64,000 nucleotides of DNA, taken from NCBI RefSeq assembly GCF_900156895.1, contig NZ_FTPD01000034.1, forward strand, positions 1-64,000, given 5' to 3'. The position numbers and the translations under genes were made by a program. The number at the start of each line of letters is the position of its first letter. Position 1 is the first letter of the stretch. This stretch comes from Mesorhizobium prunaredense. GTDB lineage: Bacteria; Pseudomonadota; Alphaproteobacteria; Rhizobiales; Rhizobiaceae. Positions 35,130 through 45,461 of the stretch are shown here, piece after piece. Under the pieces are notes generated by a model, which saw only the letters and a program-made list of their open reading frames with translations, was not told the DNA's origin and made no database searches.

Positions 35130-35279
35130 TCCGGCCGGCTAGTTCATCGTCGGGATGACGAATTCGGCGCCGTCCTTCACGCCTGCCCGCGCGCCCGCAG
35201 CAAAGGCGAGGACGCGCAGACAAAAACCGGCCGGCTAGTTCATCGTCGGGATGACGAATTCGGCGCCGTCCTTGACGCC
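35130..35279. repeat. Direct duplication of the mmsA 3' end
   Basis: A 53-base sequence at 35227-35279, including the mmsA stop and the last codons (DGAEFVIPTMN), recurs at 35130-35182 with one mismatch, offset by 97 bases. The second copy is downstream of the intact stop and untranslated. Confidence 0.9.
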
Positions 35280-36731
35280 GGACGGCCAGCGCGAGGTCAC
35301 CGTCTTGGTCTTGGTATAGAAACGGAATGCGTCCGGTCCGTGTTGGTTGAGGTCGCCGAAGGAAGACGCTTTCCAGCCGCCGAACGTGTAGTAGGCGATC
35401 GGCACCGGGATTGGCACGTTGATACCGACCATGCCGACCTGGACCCTCGAGGCGAAGTCGCGGGCGGCATCGCCGTCGCGGGTGAAGATGGCGACGCCGT
35501 TGCCCATTTCGTGATCGTTGGCGAGCTTGATCGCGTTCTCGTAAGTCGGCGCGCGCACCACCGAGAGCACCGGCCCAAAAATCTCTTCCTTGTAGATGCG
35601 CATATCGGCGGTCACGCTGTCGAACAGGCAGCCGCCCATATAGTAGCCGTTCTCATAGCCCTGCATGGAAAAGCCGCGGCCGTCGACGACCAGTTTGGCG
35701 CCTTCGCTGACGCCGATGTCGACATAGCCCTTGACCCGCTCCAGCGCCTGCGCCGTCACCAGCGGGCCGAAATCGGCGGACGAATCCGTCGACGGGCCGA
35801 CCTTCAGACTTTCGACGCGCGGCACCAGCTTTTCCATCAACCGGTTGGCGGTGTCGTTGCCGACCGGGACAGCCACCGAGATCGCCATGCAGCGCTCGCC
35901 GGCCGAGCCATAGCCGGCGCCGATCAGCGCGTCGACGGTCTGGTCCATGTCGGCGTCGGGCATGATGATCATGTGGTTCTTGGCGCCGCCGAAGCACTGC
36001 ACGCGCTTGCCGGCCGCGCAGCCGCGCGAATAGATGTACTGGGCAATCGGTGTCGAGCCGACGAAGCCGATGGCCTTGATGTCGGGATCGTCGAGGATGG
36101 CGTCGACCGCCTCCTTGTCGCCGTTGACGACGTTGAGAATGCCCGCTGGCAGGCCGGCCTCGATGAACAGCTCGGCGATGCGCATCGGCACGCCCGGGTC
36201 GCGCTCAGAAGGCTTCAGGATGAAGGCGTTGCCGCAAGCGATAGCCGGCGCGATCTTCCACAATGGGATCATCGCCGGAAAATTGAACGGCGTAATGCCG
36301 GCAACGACGCCGAGCGGTTGGCGCATCGAATAGACGTCGATGCCGGGGCCGGCGCCGTCGGTGAACTCGCCCTTCATCATGTGCGGCGCGCCGATGCAAA
36401 CCTCGACCACTTCCAGGCCGCGCTGGATGTCGCCCTTGGCGTCAGCGATGGTCTTGCCGTGTTCGCGCGCCAGAATGTCGGCCAGGGCATCATACTCCCG
36501 GGCGACCAGTTCGAGGAACTTCATCAGGACGCGCACGCGCCGCTGCGGATTGGTCGCCGCCCAACCGGGCTGCGCCGCCTTGGCGTTTTCCACCGCCGCG
36601 CGCAGTTCCGCCTGCGAAGCCAGCGCCACGGTGCCGCGCACCGTGCCGTCCATCGGCTGCATGACGTCCTGCTTGCGGCCGCTGGTCCCAGCGACACGCT
36701 TGCCGCCGATGAAATGACCGTTGTCGATCAT
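35235..36731 (-). CDS. mmsA: Methylmalonate-semialdehyde dehydrogenase (CoA-acylating)
   Basis: The 498-residue aldehyde dehydrogenase converts (methyl)malonate semialdehyde with CoA and NAD+ to propionyl- or acetyl-CoA, in valine and myo-inositol catabolism. The catalytic cysteine is C281 (GSAGERCMAIS). ITPFNFPAMIPLW and FGGAKNHMIIMPDAD are MMSDH-specific. It is divergent from a LysR regulator and appears to be alone on its transcript. A liv transporter lies nearby, but no inositol genes. Length is normal. Confidence 0.95.
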   Translation of the reverse strand: MIDNGHFIGGKRVAGTSGRKQDVMQPMDGTVRGTVALASQAELRAAVENAKAAQPGWAATNPQRRVRVLMKFLELVAREYDALADILAREHGKTIADAKGDIQRGLEVVEVCIGAPHMMKGEFTDGAGPGIDVYSMRQPLGVVAGITPFNFPAMIPLWKIAPAIACGNAFILKPSERDPGVPMRIAELFIEAGLPAGILNVVNGDKEAVDAILDDPDIKAIGFVGSTPIAQYIYSRGCAAGKRVQCFGGAKNHMIIMPDADMDQTVDALIGAGYGSAGERCMAISVAVPVGNDTANRLMEKLVPRVESLKVGPSTDSSADFGPLVTAQALERVKGYVDIGVSEGAKLVVDGRGFSMQGYENGYYMGGCLFDSVTADMRIYKEEIFGPVLSVVRAPTYENAIKLANDHEMGNGVAIFTRDGDAARDFASRVQVGMVGINVPIPVPIAYYTFGGWKASSFGDLNQHGPDAFRFYTKTKTVTSRWPSGVKDGAEFVIPTMN

Positions 36732-36911
36732 GGTCTCTCTCCCTGTATTTGTGATGCGTCATTGTCCGCCTTTGCGCGGCCGATGGCAACGCGAGCGAAA
36801 ACGCAACCGTTGTGCGGGAAATAGAGTGCAGTGCGCGACTGTGCATCAATTGCCGCAAATGATAAGTTGCAGGTCCCAGCAGCAAGGATTGAGAAGTTGA
36901 GTTCCTTCGCG

Positions 36912-37066
36912 CCCCCCTCTGTCCTGCCGGACATCTCCCCCACGAGGGGGGAGATTGGCTGTCATCCCCGCTTTCGCCAACCCGCAACGTTGCAAGAAAG
37001 TCGCCGCCGGAGCGGCCGGCCGGCCTCCCCCCTCGTGGGGGAGATGTCCGGCAGGACAGAGGGGGG
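36912..37066. repeat. REPIN-like composite palindromic repeat, family B copy 2
   Basis: The ends CCCCCCTCTGTCCTGCCGGA and its inverse enclose CATCTCCCCC arms and the interior CTTTCGCCAACCCGCAACG. It fills most of the mmsA/lysR spacer (36732-37107), in which I see no gene. Its presence between two divergent promoters means it could affect both. Confidence 0.85.
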
Positions 37067-37107
37067 CGCCCTAGAGCACTCCCGTAATCATCATCCGGAC
37101 CCTCCTC

Positions 37108-37989
37108 ATGAACTGGGATGACGTCCGCATCTTTCTGGCGGTGGCGCGTGCCGGCCAGATCCTCGGCGCGGCCAAGCGGCTGGAGCTCAACCACGCCACC
37201 GTCTCGCGTCGCGTCGCCGCGCTCGAGGATGCGCTGCGCACAAAACTCTTTCGCCGGCTGACCACCGGCAGCGAGCTGACGCCGGCGGGCGAGCGCTTCC
37301 TCGACATCGCCGAGCGCATGGAAGGCGACATGATCGCCGCGCGCGCGACCGTGGCGGGCGAAGGCGACGACGTCTCCGGCACCGTGCGCGTCGGCGCGCC
37401 TGATGGTTTCGGCGTCGCCTTCCTGGCCAAACGCCTCGGCGCGCTGACGGCGCTTCACCGCGAACTCACCATCCAGCTGGTGCCGGTGCCGCGTTCCTTC
37501 TCGTTGTCCAGGCGCGAGGCCGACATCGCCATCACCGTGGAGCGACCGACCGAAGGCAGGCTGGTGGCGGGAAAGCTGGTCGACTACACGCTCGGCCTGT
37601 TCGCGTCCCGCGCCTATGCCGACGCGCATGGCCTGCCCCAGACGCCGGCCGAGCTTGGCCGGCACACGCTGATCGGTTATGTCCCGGACCTCATCGTCAG
37701 CCCCTCGCTCGACTATGCGGCCGAGTTCAGCGCCGACTGGCGCACGAGCTTCGCCATCTCCTCGGCGCTCGGCCAGGCCGAAGCGGTGCGCTCCGGCGCC
37801 GGCATCGGCATCCTGCACACCTTTGTCGCCCGTTCGATGCCGGAACTGGTGGCCGTCGACATCGTCGCGCCCATCCGCCGCGCCTACTGGCTGGTTTATC
37901 ACGAATCGGTCAGGCCGCTGCGCCGCGTCCAGATCGTCGCGAGCTTCATCACCAGGGCGGTGGAACGGGAGCGAAGCCTGTTCGCCTGA
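37108..37989 (+). CDS. LysR-family transcriptional regulator
   Basis: The 293-residue protein has an N-terminal winged helix-turn-helix (MNWDDVRIFLAVARAGQILG, then LELNHATVSRRVAALEDAL) and a C-terminal effector-binding domain. It is divergent from mmsA and is therefore a candidate activator of that gene. The residue pattern resembles the subgroup around MexT/AaeR-like regulators with RRVAALE. The effector is unknown. A family B repeat lies just upstream. Confidence 0.9.
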   Translation: MNWDDVRIFLAVARAGQILGAAKRLELNHATVSRRVAALEDALRTKLFRRLTTGSELTPAGERFLDIAERMEGDMIAARATVAGEGDDVSGTVRVGAPDGFGVAFLAKRLGALTALHRELTIQLVPVPRSFSLSRREADIAITVERPTEGRLVAGKLVDYTLGLFASRAYADAHGLPQTPAELGRHTLIGYVPDLIVSPSLDYAAEFSADWRTSFAISSALGQAEAVRSGAGIGILHTFVARSMPELVAVDIVAPIRRAYWLVYHESVRPLRRVQIVASFITRAVERERSLFA

Positions 37990-38088
37990 CGATATTCATC
38001 TGACGCGACGAAGTGTGCTGCAGCTTGATCCCAAATTGCGCGGCAAGTTTCTCACCCCGCTCAAATGGCGTGAAGGATCCTTCCGATC

Positions 38089-39345
38089 CTACCGCTGATA
38101 TCGCTCCGGTCCGAGGTCGCGGACATCGATGTCCGGCACCCGGCTGGAAATGATGTCGGCGAGGACCTTGGCCGAGCCGCAGGCCATGGTCCAGCCGAGC
38201 GTACCGTGGCCGGTGTTGAGATAGAGGTTGGAAAACTCGGTGCGGCCGATCAGCGGCGGCCCGTCCGGCGTCATCGGCCGCAACCCGCACCAGAAGGTCG
38301 CCGACCGCATGTCGCCGCTGCCTGGAAAAAGGTCGCCGAGTGAATGTTCTAGCGTGCGCCGCCGCGTTTCATGCAGCGTCAGGTCAAAGCCGGAAATCTC
38401 CGCGGTGCCACCGACTCGGATGCGATCGCCGAGCCTGGTGATCGCCACCTTGTAAGTCTCGTCCATCACCGTCGAGACCGGTGCTGCGGCAGCATCCTTG
38501 ACCGGCACGGTGATCGAATAACCCTTGACCGGATAGACCGGGATGGGTCGTTTCAGGTAGCGCATGAACTTTGCCGAATAGCTGCCCATCGCCATCACAT
38601 AGGCGTCGGCGGCCTTCCATCCCTTGCTCGTATTGATGTTGGCGATCTGATTGCGCTTGCGCACGATGCGCCTGATCGACGTGTCGTATTCGAAGGTGAC
38701 GCCGCGCGCCACGCAGAACTCGGCCAGACGGTCAGTGAACATCTTGCAGTCACCGGTCTCGTCGCCCGGCAGCCGCAGGCCGCCGACGAACTTTTCACGG
38801 ATCCCTGCCAAGCCCGGCTCGGCCGCGATGCAGCCGTCGGGATCGAGGATCTCGTAGGGAACGCCATATGTCTTCAGCACCTCGACATCGCCTGACGTGC
38901 CGTCGAGCTGCTGCTGCGTGCGAAAAAGCTGCAGCGTACCCTTGGTGCGCTCGTCATAGGCGATGCCGGTCGCCTGGCGCAGCGCTTTCAGCGTGTCGCG
39001 GCTGTATTCGGCCAAAGGCACCATGCGCGCCTTGTTGACTGCATAGCGCTCAGCCGTGCAGTTGCGCAGCATCCTGACCAGCCATACCCACATATGCGGA
39101 TCGAGAGTCGGCCGCACCACCAGCGGACCATGCTTCATCAGCAGCCATTTGATCGCCTTCAGCGGGACGCCGGGACCGGCCCAGGGCGAGGCGTAGCCTG
39201 GCGAGATCTCGCCGGCATTGGCAAAGCTGGTTTCCAGCGCCGGGCCCTTCTGCCGGTCGATCACCGTCACTTCATGACCGGCCTCGGCCAGGTAATAAGC
39301 AGTGGTGACCCCGACGACGCCGCCGCCCAGCACGAAGATCTTCAT
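38089..39345 (-). CDS. dadA: D-amino-acid dehydrogenase DadA
   Basis: The 418-residue flavoprotein oxidises D-alanine and other D-amino acids to keto acids at the membrane quinone pool. FAD motif: [20 protein letters not shown]; DadA-specific [20 protein letters not shown] follows at about residue 40. The C-terminal [14 protein letters not shown] and [15 protein letters not shown] are typical. Its position directly downstream of the catabolic alanine racemase gene forms a dadA-dadX-type pair for alanine use. Start at ATG 39345 fits. Confidence 0.95.
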   Translation of the reverse strand: MKIFVLGGGVVGVTTAYYLAEAGHEVTVIDRQKGPALETSFANAGEISPGYASPWAGPGVPLKAIKWLLMKHGPLVVRPTLDPHMWVWLVRMLRNCTAERYAVNKARMVPLAEYSRDTLKALRQATGIAYDERTKGTLQLFRTQQQLDGTSGDVEVLKTYGVPYEILDPDGCIAAEPGLAGIREKFVGGLRLPGDETGDCKMFTDRLAEFCVARGVTFEYDTSIRRIVRKRNQIANINTSKGWKAADAYVMAMGSYSAKFMRYLKRPIPVYPVKGYSITVPVKDAAAAPVSTVMDETYKVAITRLGDRIRVGGTAEISGFDLTLHETRRRTLEHSLGDLFPGSGDMRSATFWCGLRPMTPDGPPLIGRTEFSNLYLNTGHGTLGWTMACGSAKVLADIISSRVPDIDVRDLGPERYQR

Positions 39346-39498
39346 CGCATAGCTCTCCAGAACGATGTCTTGTCAGCGGGCGGCATCGTGGCTTTCTGTC
39401 TGCCGGATTTTACGGCGTCCGCCAAGTGCCCAAGCATGTCGCCCAAAAGTACGCAGGAGGCTTTGGGACGACGACACATGCCTAAAAAAGCCCGCGCG

Positions 39499-40650
39499 CT
39501 ATCCATTCACATAGCGCCAGTGAAAGCGGTGTCCGAGGCTGGTCAGGATTTCATAGCCGATGGTGCCGGCATGGCCGGCCGCCTGGTCCACCGTCTGCGA
39601 CGGGCCGATCAGTTCGACGAGGTCGCCCGCCTTCAGCCTGCCGGGCGGCAGGGCCGAAATGTCGAGGACGATCGAATCCATCGACACACGGCCCAGGAAC
39701 GGCAAGCGCACATTTTCGAACCAGGCCGCCGAGGCCGCGCGTCGATGCCAGCCATCGGCATAGCCAAGCGAGATCGTTGCGGCGATCAGCGAATCGGTGA
39801 CGTGATAAATATGACCATAGCCGACGCCGGCTCCCCTATCGAGGCTGCGCGTCTGGATGATTTTTGCTTGAAGCCGCACCACCGGCAGCATCGGATTTTC
39901 CTGCGCTGGCGTCGGATTGATGCCGTAGAGCGCCGCACCGGGCCGGGCGAGGTCGTAGTGAAAGGGCTGCCCAAGAAAGATGCCGGAGGAATTGGCTAAC
40001 GAGGCCAGCGCCTTTGGCAGCATCCTGCGCAGCCGCTCGAATTCCAGCCGCTGCTGCTCGTTGGCCTGATGCTCGGGCTCGTCGGCGCGAGCGAGATGGC
40101 TCATCACGAAGGTGACGTCGATACCGTCGAAAGCCTGCGGGTCGGCAGCGACGGCCTCCACCTCGGCTGCCGCCATGCCGAGCCGCGACATGCCGCTGTC
40201 GACCTGGATTGCAGCCTCGAGCTTGCGGCCGGCGCGCTGCGCCGCCGCGCGCCAGGCGGCGAGCTGGCCGGCGCTGTTGATGACCACGCCCAGCTCTGCT
40301 TCGACGGCTTCGCTTTCGGCGCCCGGCTGAATGCCGTTCAGCACATAGATCGCCGCCCGTGCGCCGAGCGCCTGGCGCAGCAAGGCGCCCTCGGCCAGAT
40401 GCGCGACGAAAAAAATAGCACAGCCTTCGGCCGCCAGCGCCGCGGCCACTTGCGGCCCGCCGAGCCCGTAGCCGTCGGCCTTGACGACACCGGCGCAGCC
40501 GACACCGCCCAACCGCGCCTTGAGCCGCCGGTAATTTTCGCGGATGGCGCTGAGATCGACGGTCAATATGGCGCCGGCCGCCGCTTCGCTGATCGGCACG
40601 GCTTTGACGGCGACCGTTTCAGAAAGAGATTTTTTGGAAGTGCCGTTCAT
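39499..40650 (-). CDS. alr: Alanine racemase
   Basis: The 383-residue PLP enzyme converts L- to D-alanine. The PLP lysine is K57 in VVKADGYGLG and the second-base tyrosine is in GVGYGHIYHV. GYADGWHRRA is also family-typical. ATG 40650 (MNGTSKKSLSE) is favoured over the ATG at 40707. Because it lies next to dadA, it may be the catabolic enzyme (DadX type). If it is the only copy in the genome, it must also supply cell-wall D-alanine. Distance to dadA is about 150 bases. Confidence 0.93.
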   Translation of the reverse strand: MNGTSKKSLSETVAVKAVPISEAAAGAILTVDLSAIRENYRRLKARLGGVGCAGVVKADGYGLGGPQVAAALAAEGCAIFFVAHLAEGALLRQALGARAAIYVLNGIQPGAESEAVEAELGVVINSAGQLAAWRAAAQRAGRKLEAAIQVDSGMSRLGMAAAEVEAVAADPQAFDGIDVTFVMSHLARADEPEHQANEQQRLEFERLRRMLPKALASLANSSGIFLGQPFHYDLARPGAALYGINPTPAQENPMLPVVRLQAKIIQTRSLDRGAGVGYGHIYHVTDSLIAATISLGYADGWHRRAASAAWFENVRLPFLGRVSMDSIVLDISALPPGRLKAGDLVELIGPSQTVDQAAGHAGTIGYEILTSLGHRFHWRYVNG

Positions 40651-40739
40651 GCCAATCCCGTCTGCAGCGGATTGGCCATCAATAAGGCCACCGCGCCGAT
40701 GCGGCAACCGTGGTCGGCGCGAGCGCGGCTTGCGCCAAG

Positions 40740-41261
40740 CTACGCAACCAGATGCCGGAATGCCGCAACTACATCCTCATAGACCTGACGCTTGAACGGA
40801 ACGATCAGGTCGGGCAATTCCTCCATTGGCCGCCAAGCCCATCTGTCGAACTCGGCGGTGTGGCCGCCCGGCGGCGGATTGATCTCAATCTCGCTCACGT
40901 CGCCGTGAAAGCGGAAGGCGAACCATTTTTGCGTCTGGCCGCGATACTTTCCCTTGAAGGCGACGCCGACCAGATGGGCCGGCAGGTCGTAAAATATCCA
41001 GTTCGGCGCCTCATCCAGCAACGAGACGCTGCGCATCCCGGTTTCTTCGTAGAGTTCCCGCTGTGCCGCCTGCAGCGGCTCTTCGCCCTTGTCGATGCCG
41101 CCCTGCGGCATCTGCCAGAGCTGCGTCGTGCCGTCGAATTCGCTGTCCGGCTCGGCAATGCGATGCCCGATCCAGACCAACCCCTCTTCGTTGAGGACCA
41201 TCGCTCCGACGCAGCGACGATACGGCAGCGTCTCGGGGTCGACCGGATTTTTCTTCGCCAT
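40740..41261 (-). CDS. rppH: RNA pyrophosphohydrolase
   Basis: The 173-residue Nudix protein starts RNA decay by removing pyrophosphate from 5'-triphosphorylated RNA. The Nudix box is [22 protein letters not shown] near residue 52, and [13 protein letters not shown] is RppH-specific. ATG 41261 is preferred; a TTG two codons upstream is the only alternative. It follows the polysaccharide-deacetylase gene with two bases between, in a conserved alphaproteobacterial operon. Confidence 0.95.
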   Translation of the reverse strand: MAKKNPVDPETLPYRRCVGAMVLNEEGLVWIGHRIAEPDSEFDGTTQLWQMPQGGIDKGEEPLQAAQRELYEETGMRSVSLLDEAPNWIFYDLPAHLVGVAFKGKYRGQTQKWFAFRFHGDVSEIEINPPPGGHTAEFDRWAWRPMEELPDLIVPFKRQVYEDVVAAFRHLVA

Positions 41262-41263
41262 GC

Positions 41264-42445
41264 TCAACCTTTTTCCGGATCCACCGCCACTGCCGAAATC
41301 GGCACGATCTCGATGCCGCGCTTCTTGGCCTCGATCACCCAGGACGACACGGTATCGACCGTCAGGTCGAAGGCCGAGCCGATGCCGACGGCAAAGCCTT
41401 TCGCCCGCGCGGTGGCTTCCAGTTCGTCCAGCTTCTTCAGTATGGCACCGCGGTCCCGCACGGCGTCGATCGACGTGTCGCCCGCGGCGAACGGCACGCC
41501 GTTCTTCAACGCCAGTTCGGGCGCCAGGCTGCGTGCCGACGAACCGTCGTCGACATAGGCCAGGCCGCGCCGGCCAAGCTCGGCCATCAGCGGCCCCATC
41601 GCCGCAGCATCGGCCGAGAAACGCGCGCCCATATAGTTCATGACGCCGGTGTAATTGGTCGTCCGCGACAGCGCCCAGCGCAAATTCTCCAAATTCTCGT
41701 CCGGTGTCGCCACGACCGTCAGCGTGTTGCGGCCGGGATTGACATTCGGATAATCGAACGGTTCGAGCGGCACCTGCATGACGATCTCATGGCCGCTCTG
41801 CCGCGCCGCCTGCATCCAGCGGCCGATGCTGTTGCCCTGCGGCGCGAAGCCCAGCGTCACTTCGGCCGGCAGCTTGGCGATGGCCGCCTGCGTGCCGGTC
41901 TGAGACACGGCAAGCCCGCCGATGATGATCGCCACGCGCGCACCGCGCGCACCGGACCACGGTCGCGCATAGACATCGAACGGCCGCCTGCCGTCGGCAG
42001 CACGAACCGGCAATGGACCGGTTTCGCCGGACTCGACCAGCGCCCTGTCGGCAACATGCGCGATCCTCAGGTTCTGGCCGGTCGTCGAAGGGTCGTGGAT
42101 GACGATGGCCCCGGGTGGACCGTCGCCCGCTTCGGTCTGCATGTGGATGATCTGCGGCCCGCCCGTCTTGGGTATGCTCGCCTTGGAGGATGCTTCGGCC
42201 TTCGGCGCCGGCTCAGTGACCGGCGCTGCGGGTTCGACCACGGCCGTCGCCTTCGGCGTCGAAACGGCGACTTCTTCCGGCTTTCGAAACGGCCTTTCAC
42301 GCAGCGCAATCGCCCCGGAGACGCCGATCACGGCCAGCACCACCAGAGTGGCCGCGACCACGCCAGCGCTGATCCTGCGGGCGGCGCGCGGCGGCCGGAC
42401 GGCCTGCCCGAGTGGGCGTTCGATGTCACTACCGATGTCAGCCAA
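41264..42445 (-). CDS. Divergent polysaccharide deacetylase family protein (YibQ-like)
   Basis: The 393-residue protein has one N-terminal membrane helix ([20 protein letters not shown]), a Pro/Ala-rich linker and a C-terminal NodB-like fold of the divergent type: [40 protein letters not shown] and [16 protein letters not shown]. The classical zinc triad is not apparent. It probably acts on cell-envelope glycans in the periplasm. The TTG at 42445, after GGGGGATGCGGC, gives the [13 protein letters not shown] start; ATG 42508 is possible. It lies between ctpA and rppH in the conserved cluster. Confidence 0.85.
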   Translation of the reverse strand: MADIGSDIERPLGQAVRPPRAARRISAGVVAATLVVLAVIGVSGAIALRERPFRKPEEVAVSTPKATAVVEPAAPVTEPAPKAEASSKASIPKTGGPQIIHMQTEAGDGPPGAIVIHDPSTTGQNLRIAHVADRALVESGETGPLPVRAADGRRPFDVYARPWSGARGARVAIIIGGLAVSQTGTQAAIAKLPAEVTLGFAPQGNSIGRWMQAARQSGHEIVMQVPLEPFDYPNVNPGRNTLTVVATPDENLENLRWALSRTTNYTGVMNYMGARFSADAAAMGPLMAELGRRGLAYVDDGSSARSLAPELALKNGVPFAAGDTSIDAVRDRGAILKKLDELEATARAKGFAVGIGSAFDLTVDTVSSWVIEAKKRGIEIVPISAVAVDPEKG

Positions 42446-42557
42446 GCCGCATCCCCCAGCCGCGGTCCCCCGAATCAAACTGCCGAGGCCTTGCGGCCCC
42501 GGCAGCATTACATCGCTTCGATCAGGCAGCCAGACCTGTTGTCCGGCTGATCGACGT

Positions 42558-42614
42558 TTACTGGCTCAACACAGTCCTACTGGTTCAGCACGGCCCTACT
42601 GGTTGAGCACAGCC
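42558..42614. repeat. Three tandem 19-base copies of the ctpA 3' end
   Basis: Units 42596-42614, 42577-42595 and 42558-42576 are contiguous and differ at a few positions (minus-strand consensus GGCTGTGCTCAACCAGTAG). The first contains the last ctpA codons and its TAG; the others carry TAG and TAA at the same place. Nineteen bases is not a multiple of three. Confidence 0.9.
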
Positions 42615-43921
42615 TTGTCCGGATTCGGCGGGAACGCCGGATCGGTCTTCTCGCCGCGCAGCAACTGCTGGGCAAAGATGAGTTGCAGATCGTCCTTCGG
42701 CTCCGGCGGCACATAGGCTGCCGAGCCCGAACCGGTATCGCCCTCCTCGCTGCCCTTGATGTGGCCCTTGAGGTCCGACTCACCGCGCGTCAGATCCCTG
42801 CCCTGCAGATCCGGCGGCAACGGCTGGTCGACCTTGATGTCGGGCGTGATGCCCTTGCCCTGGATCGACTTGCCGGACGGCGTGTAATAGAGCGCCGTCG
42901 TCAGGCGCAGCGCGCCATTCTCGCCGAGAGGGACGATGGTCTGCACCGAACCCTTGCCGAACGACTGCGTGCCGACCACCGTGGCGCGGCGCAGGTCCTG
43001 CAGCGCGCCGGCGACGATTTCGGACGCACTGGCCGAGCCGCCATTGACGAGCACGACCAGCGGCTTGCCGTCGATATCGTCGCCCGGCCGCGCGTCGAAG
43101 CGCGTGACGTCCTTCGGATCGCGGCCACGCGTCGAGACGATCTCGCCACGGTTGAGGAAGGCGTCGGACACGCTCACCGCCTGATCGAGCAACCCGCCCG
43201 GATTGAGGCGCAGATCGAGCACGTAGCCCTTGAGCTTTTCGTTCGGCACTTGCTTCTCGATGGTTTCGATGGCGTTCTCGAGATCATCATGGGTCTTTTC
43301 GGTGAAGGAGGTGATCTTGATGTAGCCGATGTCGTTCTCGACCCGGAACTTGACCGCCTTGACCTTGATGATGTCGCGCACCACCGTCAGCTCGATTGGC
43401 TTATCGGCGCCCTGACGCAGGATGGTGAGCTTGATCGGCGTGTTGACCAGCCCGCGCATCTTCTCGACCGCATCGTTGAGGCTCAGGCCGCGAACCTCCT
43501 CGCCGTCGATCTTGGCAATATAGTCGCCGGCAAGCACGCCCGCTTTGGCAGCCGGCGTATCGTCGATCGGCGTGATCACCTTGACCAGGTCGTTCTCCAT
43601 GGTGACCTCGATGCCGAGGCCGCCGAACTCGCCCTTGGTCTGCACGCGCATGTCCTGCGCCTCTTCGGCGTTCATATAGGAAGAGTGCGGGTCGAGCGAG
43701 GTAAGCATGCCGTTGATGGCGTTTTCGACCAGCGACTTGTCGTCGGGCGGCGTCACATATTGCGCCCGCACCCGCTCGAAAATATCACCGAAGATCGCCA
43801 GTTGCTTATAGGTCTCGGAGCCCGCAGCGTTCGCCGTCGAGCCGGGGGCGCCATAGACCAGGCTCATCGCGGATGCGCCCATCAGCGCACCGGCAAACAG
43901 AAGCGACAGTTTCCGCATCAT
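42596..43921 (-). CDS. ctpA: Carboxy-terminal processing protease CtpA (S41A)
   Basis: The 441-residue periplasmic serine protease trims C-termini and cell-wall hydrolases. It has an N-terminal signal (KLSLLFAGALMGASAMSLVYG), a PDZ domain (about 90-170, GGLGIEVTMENDLVKVITP) and the S41 catalytic domain. The serine lies in NGGSASASEIV near 295 and the lysine in TQSFGKGSVQT near 322. ATG 43921 lies one base after the envC stop, so the two are coupled. The 3' end is tandemly repeated (42558-42614). Confidence 0.95.
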   Translation of the reverse strand: MMRKLSLLFAGALMGASAMSLVYGAPGSTANAAGSETYKQLAIFGDIFERVRAQYVTPPDDKSLVENAINGMLTSLDPHSSYMNAEEAQDMRVQTKGEFGGLGIEVTMENDLVKVITPIDDTPAAKAGVLAGDYIAKIDGEEVRGLSLNDAVEKMRGLVNTPIKLTILRQGADKPIELTVVRDIIKVKAVKFRVENDIGYIKITSFTEKTHDDLENAIETIEKQVPNEKLKGYVLDLRLNPGGLLDQAVSVSDAFLNRGEIVSTRGRDPKDVTRFDARPGDDIDGKPLVVLVNGGSASASEIVAGALQDLRRATVVGTQSFGKGSVQTIVPLGENGALRLTTALYYTPSGKSIQGKGITPDIKVDQPLPPDLQGRDLTRGESDLKGHIKGSEEGDTGSGSAAYVPPEPKDDLQLIFAQQLLRGEKTDPAFPPNPDKAVLNQ

Positions 43922-43922
43922 C

Positions 43923-45314
43923 TCACGTCCTTCCAGACAAACGGTCCGCCCACCATGGGGTCGGATCGACGGGTTTTCCATCCTTGCGGAACTCAACATA
44001 GAGTTCCGGCGTGGCATTTCCATTCTTCGATGCCGAGGTGCTCGCCACCCGGGCCTCTCCCATCGCGCCGACCGGCTCTCCTGCGAGCACCGACTGGCCA
44101 GACGCGACGCTGATTCTGCTCATCCCCGCGAGAACGACATGATAGCCGTCACCTGCGTTCAGGATCAAGAGTTGACCATAAGAGCGAAAAGGTCCCGCAT
44201 AAAGTACATTTCCGTCCGCCGGCGCGGTGACGATGGCTCCCGATTGTGTCGCAACCATGTCACCGAGCATCACTGCGCCGTTACCGTCGCTGGCCCCGAA
44301 CCGCCGCTTGATCTTGCCGGTGACGGGCAACGCGATCTGCCCCCGAAGCGCCGAAAACGGCGCCGCGGCGGTGAGCCGGTTGGCTTCCGGCACCGGCAGG
44401 GCCGCCAGTTCCGTCTGTTCCAGGGCCTTCTGTGCCGGAGCCGTCTGCGCCGGGGCCTTGTCGGCGCCCGCTGCCTTCTGCTTCGCGGCTTTCTGCTCGG
44501 CGGCCTTCTGCTCGGCTGCCTTCGCCGCGTCCGCGGCCTTGCGGGCCTTGTCGGCCTCGAGCGAGGCGATCAGTTCCTTCAGGCTGCCGGCCTTGGCCGC
44601 CAGTGCTGCGGATCGCTGCTTTTCCGCCGCCAGTGCCGTTTGCGTCTCGGCCTCGAGCTTCTGCTTGGCTTCGAGCAGCATGCCGAGCCGCTTCTTTTCC
44701 GCCGTCTGCTCGGCGACTGCCGCCGTCAGCCGCGCCCGCTCCGCCTCGATCGAGGCCGTCACGCGTGACTGCTCCTTGAGCTCCGCCAGCAATATCTCGG
44801 TCTGCTGGCGCAGCTCCGGCACCACGGCGCCGAGCAGGATGGCGCTGCGCACCGACGACAGCGCGTCCTCCGGCTTGACCAGGATGGCCGGCGGCGGATT
44901 GAGCCCCATGCGCTGCAGCGCGGCCAGCACCTCGGCCAGAACGTCGCGTCTGGCAGCCAGCGAGGCGCGGATTTTCTGCTCGTCGCCCTTAAGCCCTTCC
45001 AGCTTGGCACCGATGTCCTCGATGTCCTGGCCGAGCTTCTGCTCGGTCATCGCCGACTGGATCAGCGCCGCGGTGATCGAGGCATGGTCCTTCTTGACCG
45101 TCGCCATGTCGGCGGCGAGCTTGGCCAGCCGCTCCGACGACAGTGTGATCTCCTGCGATATCCGTTCGTATTCGACGCGGCTCTGGTCCGGGTCAGGCGC
45201 CATGTCGAGCCTGCTCTGCGCCCGCGCGGCACCGAGCGACAGCATAAGCACCGCCGCTGCCAAGCCGCAGCCTGCGCGCCAAACGCCCGTTCGCGATTTC
45301 CAACCTTCAGCCAT
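43923..45314 (-). CDS. EnvC-like murein hydrolase activator
   Basis: The 463-residue protein has a signal peptide, a long coiled coil (about residues 40-290, Ala/Glu/Lys-rich, including the repeated EQKAAEQKAAKQKAA) and a C-terminal LytM/M23 domain from about 330. In that domain the usual metal histidines are not conserved (GYHVVLAGMSRI rather than HxH). It is therefore a non-catalytic activator of amidases at septation, as in EnvC. It is coupled to ctpA by one base. Confidence 0.92.
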   Translation of the reverse strand: MAEGWKSRTGVWRAGCGLAAAVLMLSLGAARAQSRLDMAPDPDQSRVEYERISQEITLSSERLAKLAADMATVKKDHASITAALIQSAMTEQKLGQDIEDIGAKLEGLKGDEQKIRASLAARRDVLAEVLAALQRMGLNPPPAILVKPEDALSSVRSAILLGAVVPELRQQTEILLAELKEQSRVTASIEAERARLTAAVAEQTAEKKRLGMLLEAKQKLEAETQTALAAEKQRSAALAAKAGSLKELIASLEADKARKAADAAKAAEQKAAEQKAAKQKAAGADKAPAQTAPAQKALEQTELAALPVPEANRLTAAAPFSALRGQIALPVTGKIKRRFGASDGNGAVMLGDMVATQSGAIVTAPADGNVLYAGPFRSYGQLLILNAGDGYHVVLAGMSRISVASGQSVLAGEPVGAMGEARVASTSASKNGNATPELYVEFRKDGKPVDPTPWWADRLSGRT

Positions 45315-45461
45315 TGAAGCCCGACTCTATGCGTGGCTTCGTTAACGAACCATCAACCATGTTCGAGAGCCCGCCGACCGCAAAACAGCCTCGTGACGCA
45401 TTGAGGCGAAAATCCGGGCGGCTCACGCCAATCCACCGGTTTCGGTTGAACCTGCAACGGC

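Noticed and set aside
34965-36824. A 619-codon frame antisense to mmsA
   Set aside because: It covers the whole mmsA gene on the wrong strand and has the His/Arg/Asp-rich composition of a shadow frame.
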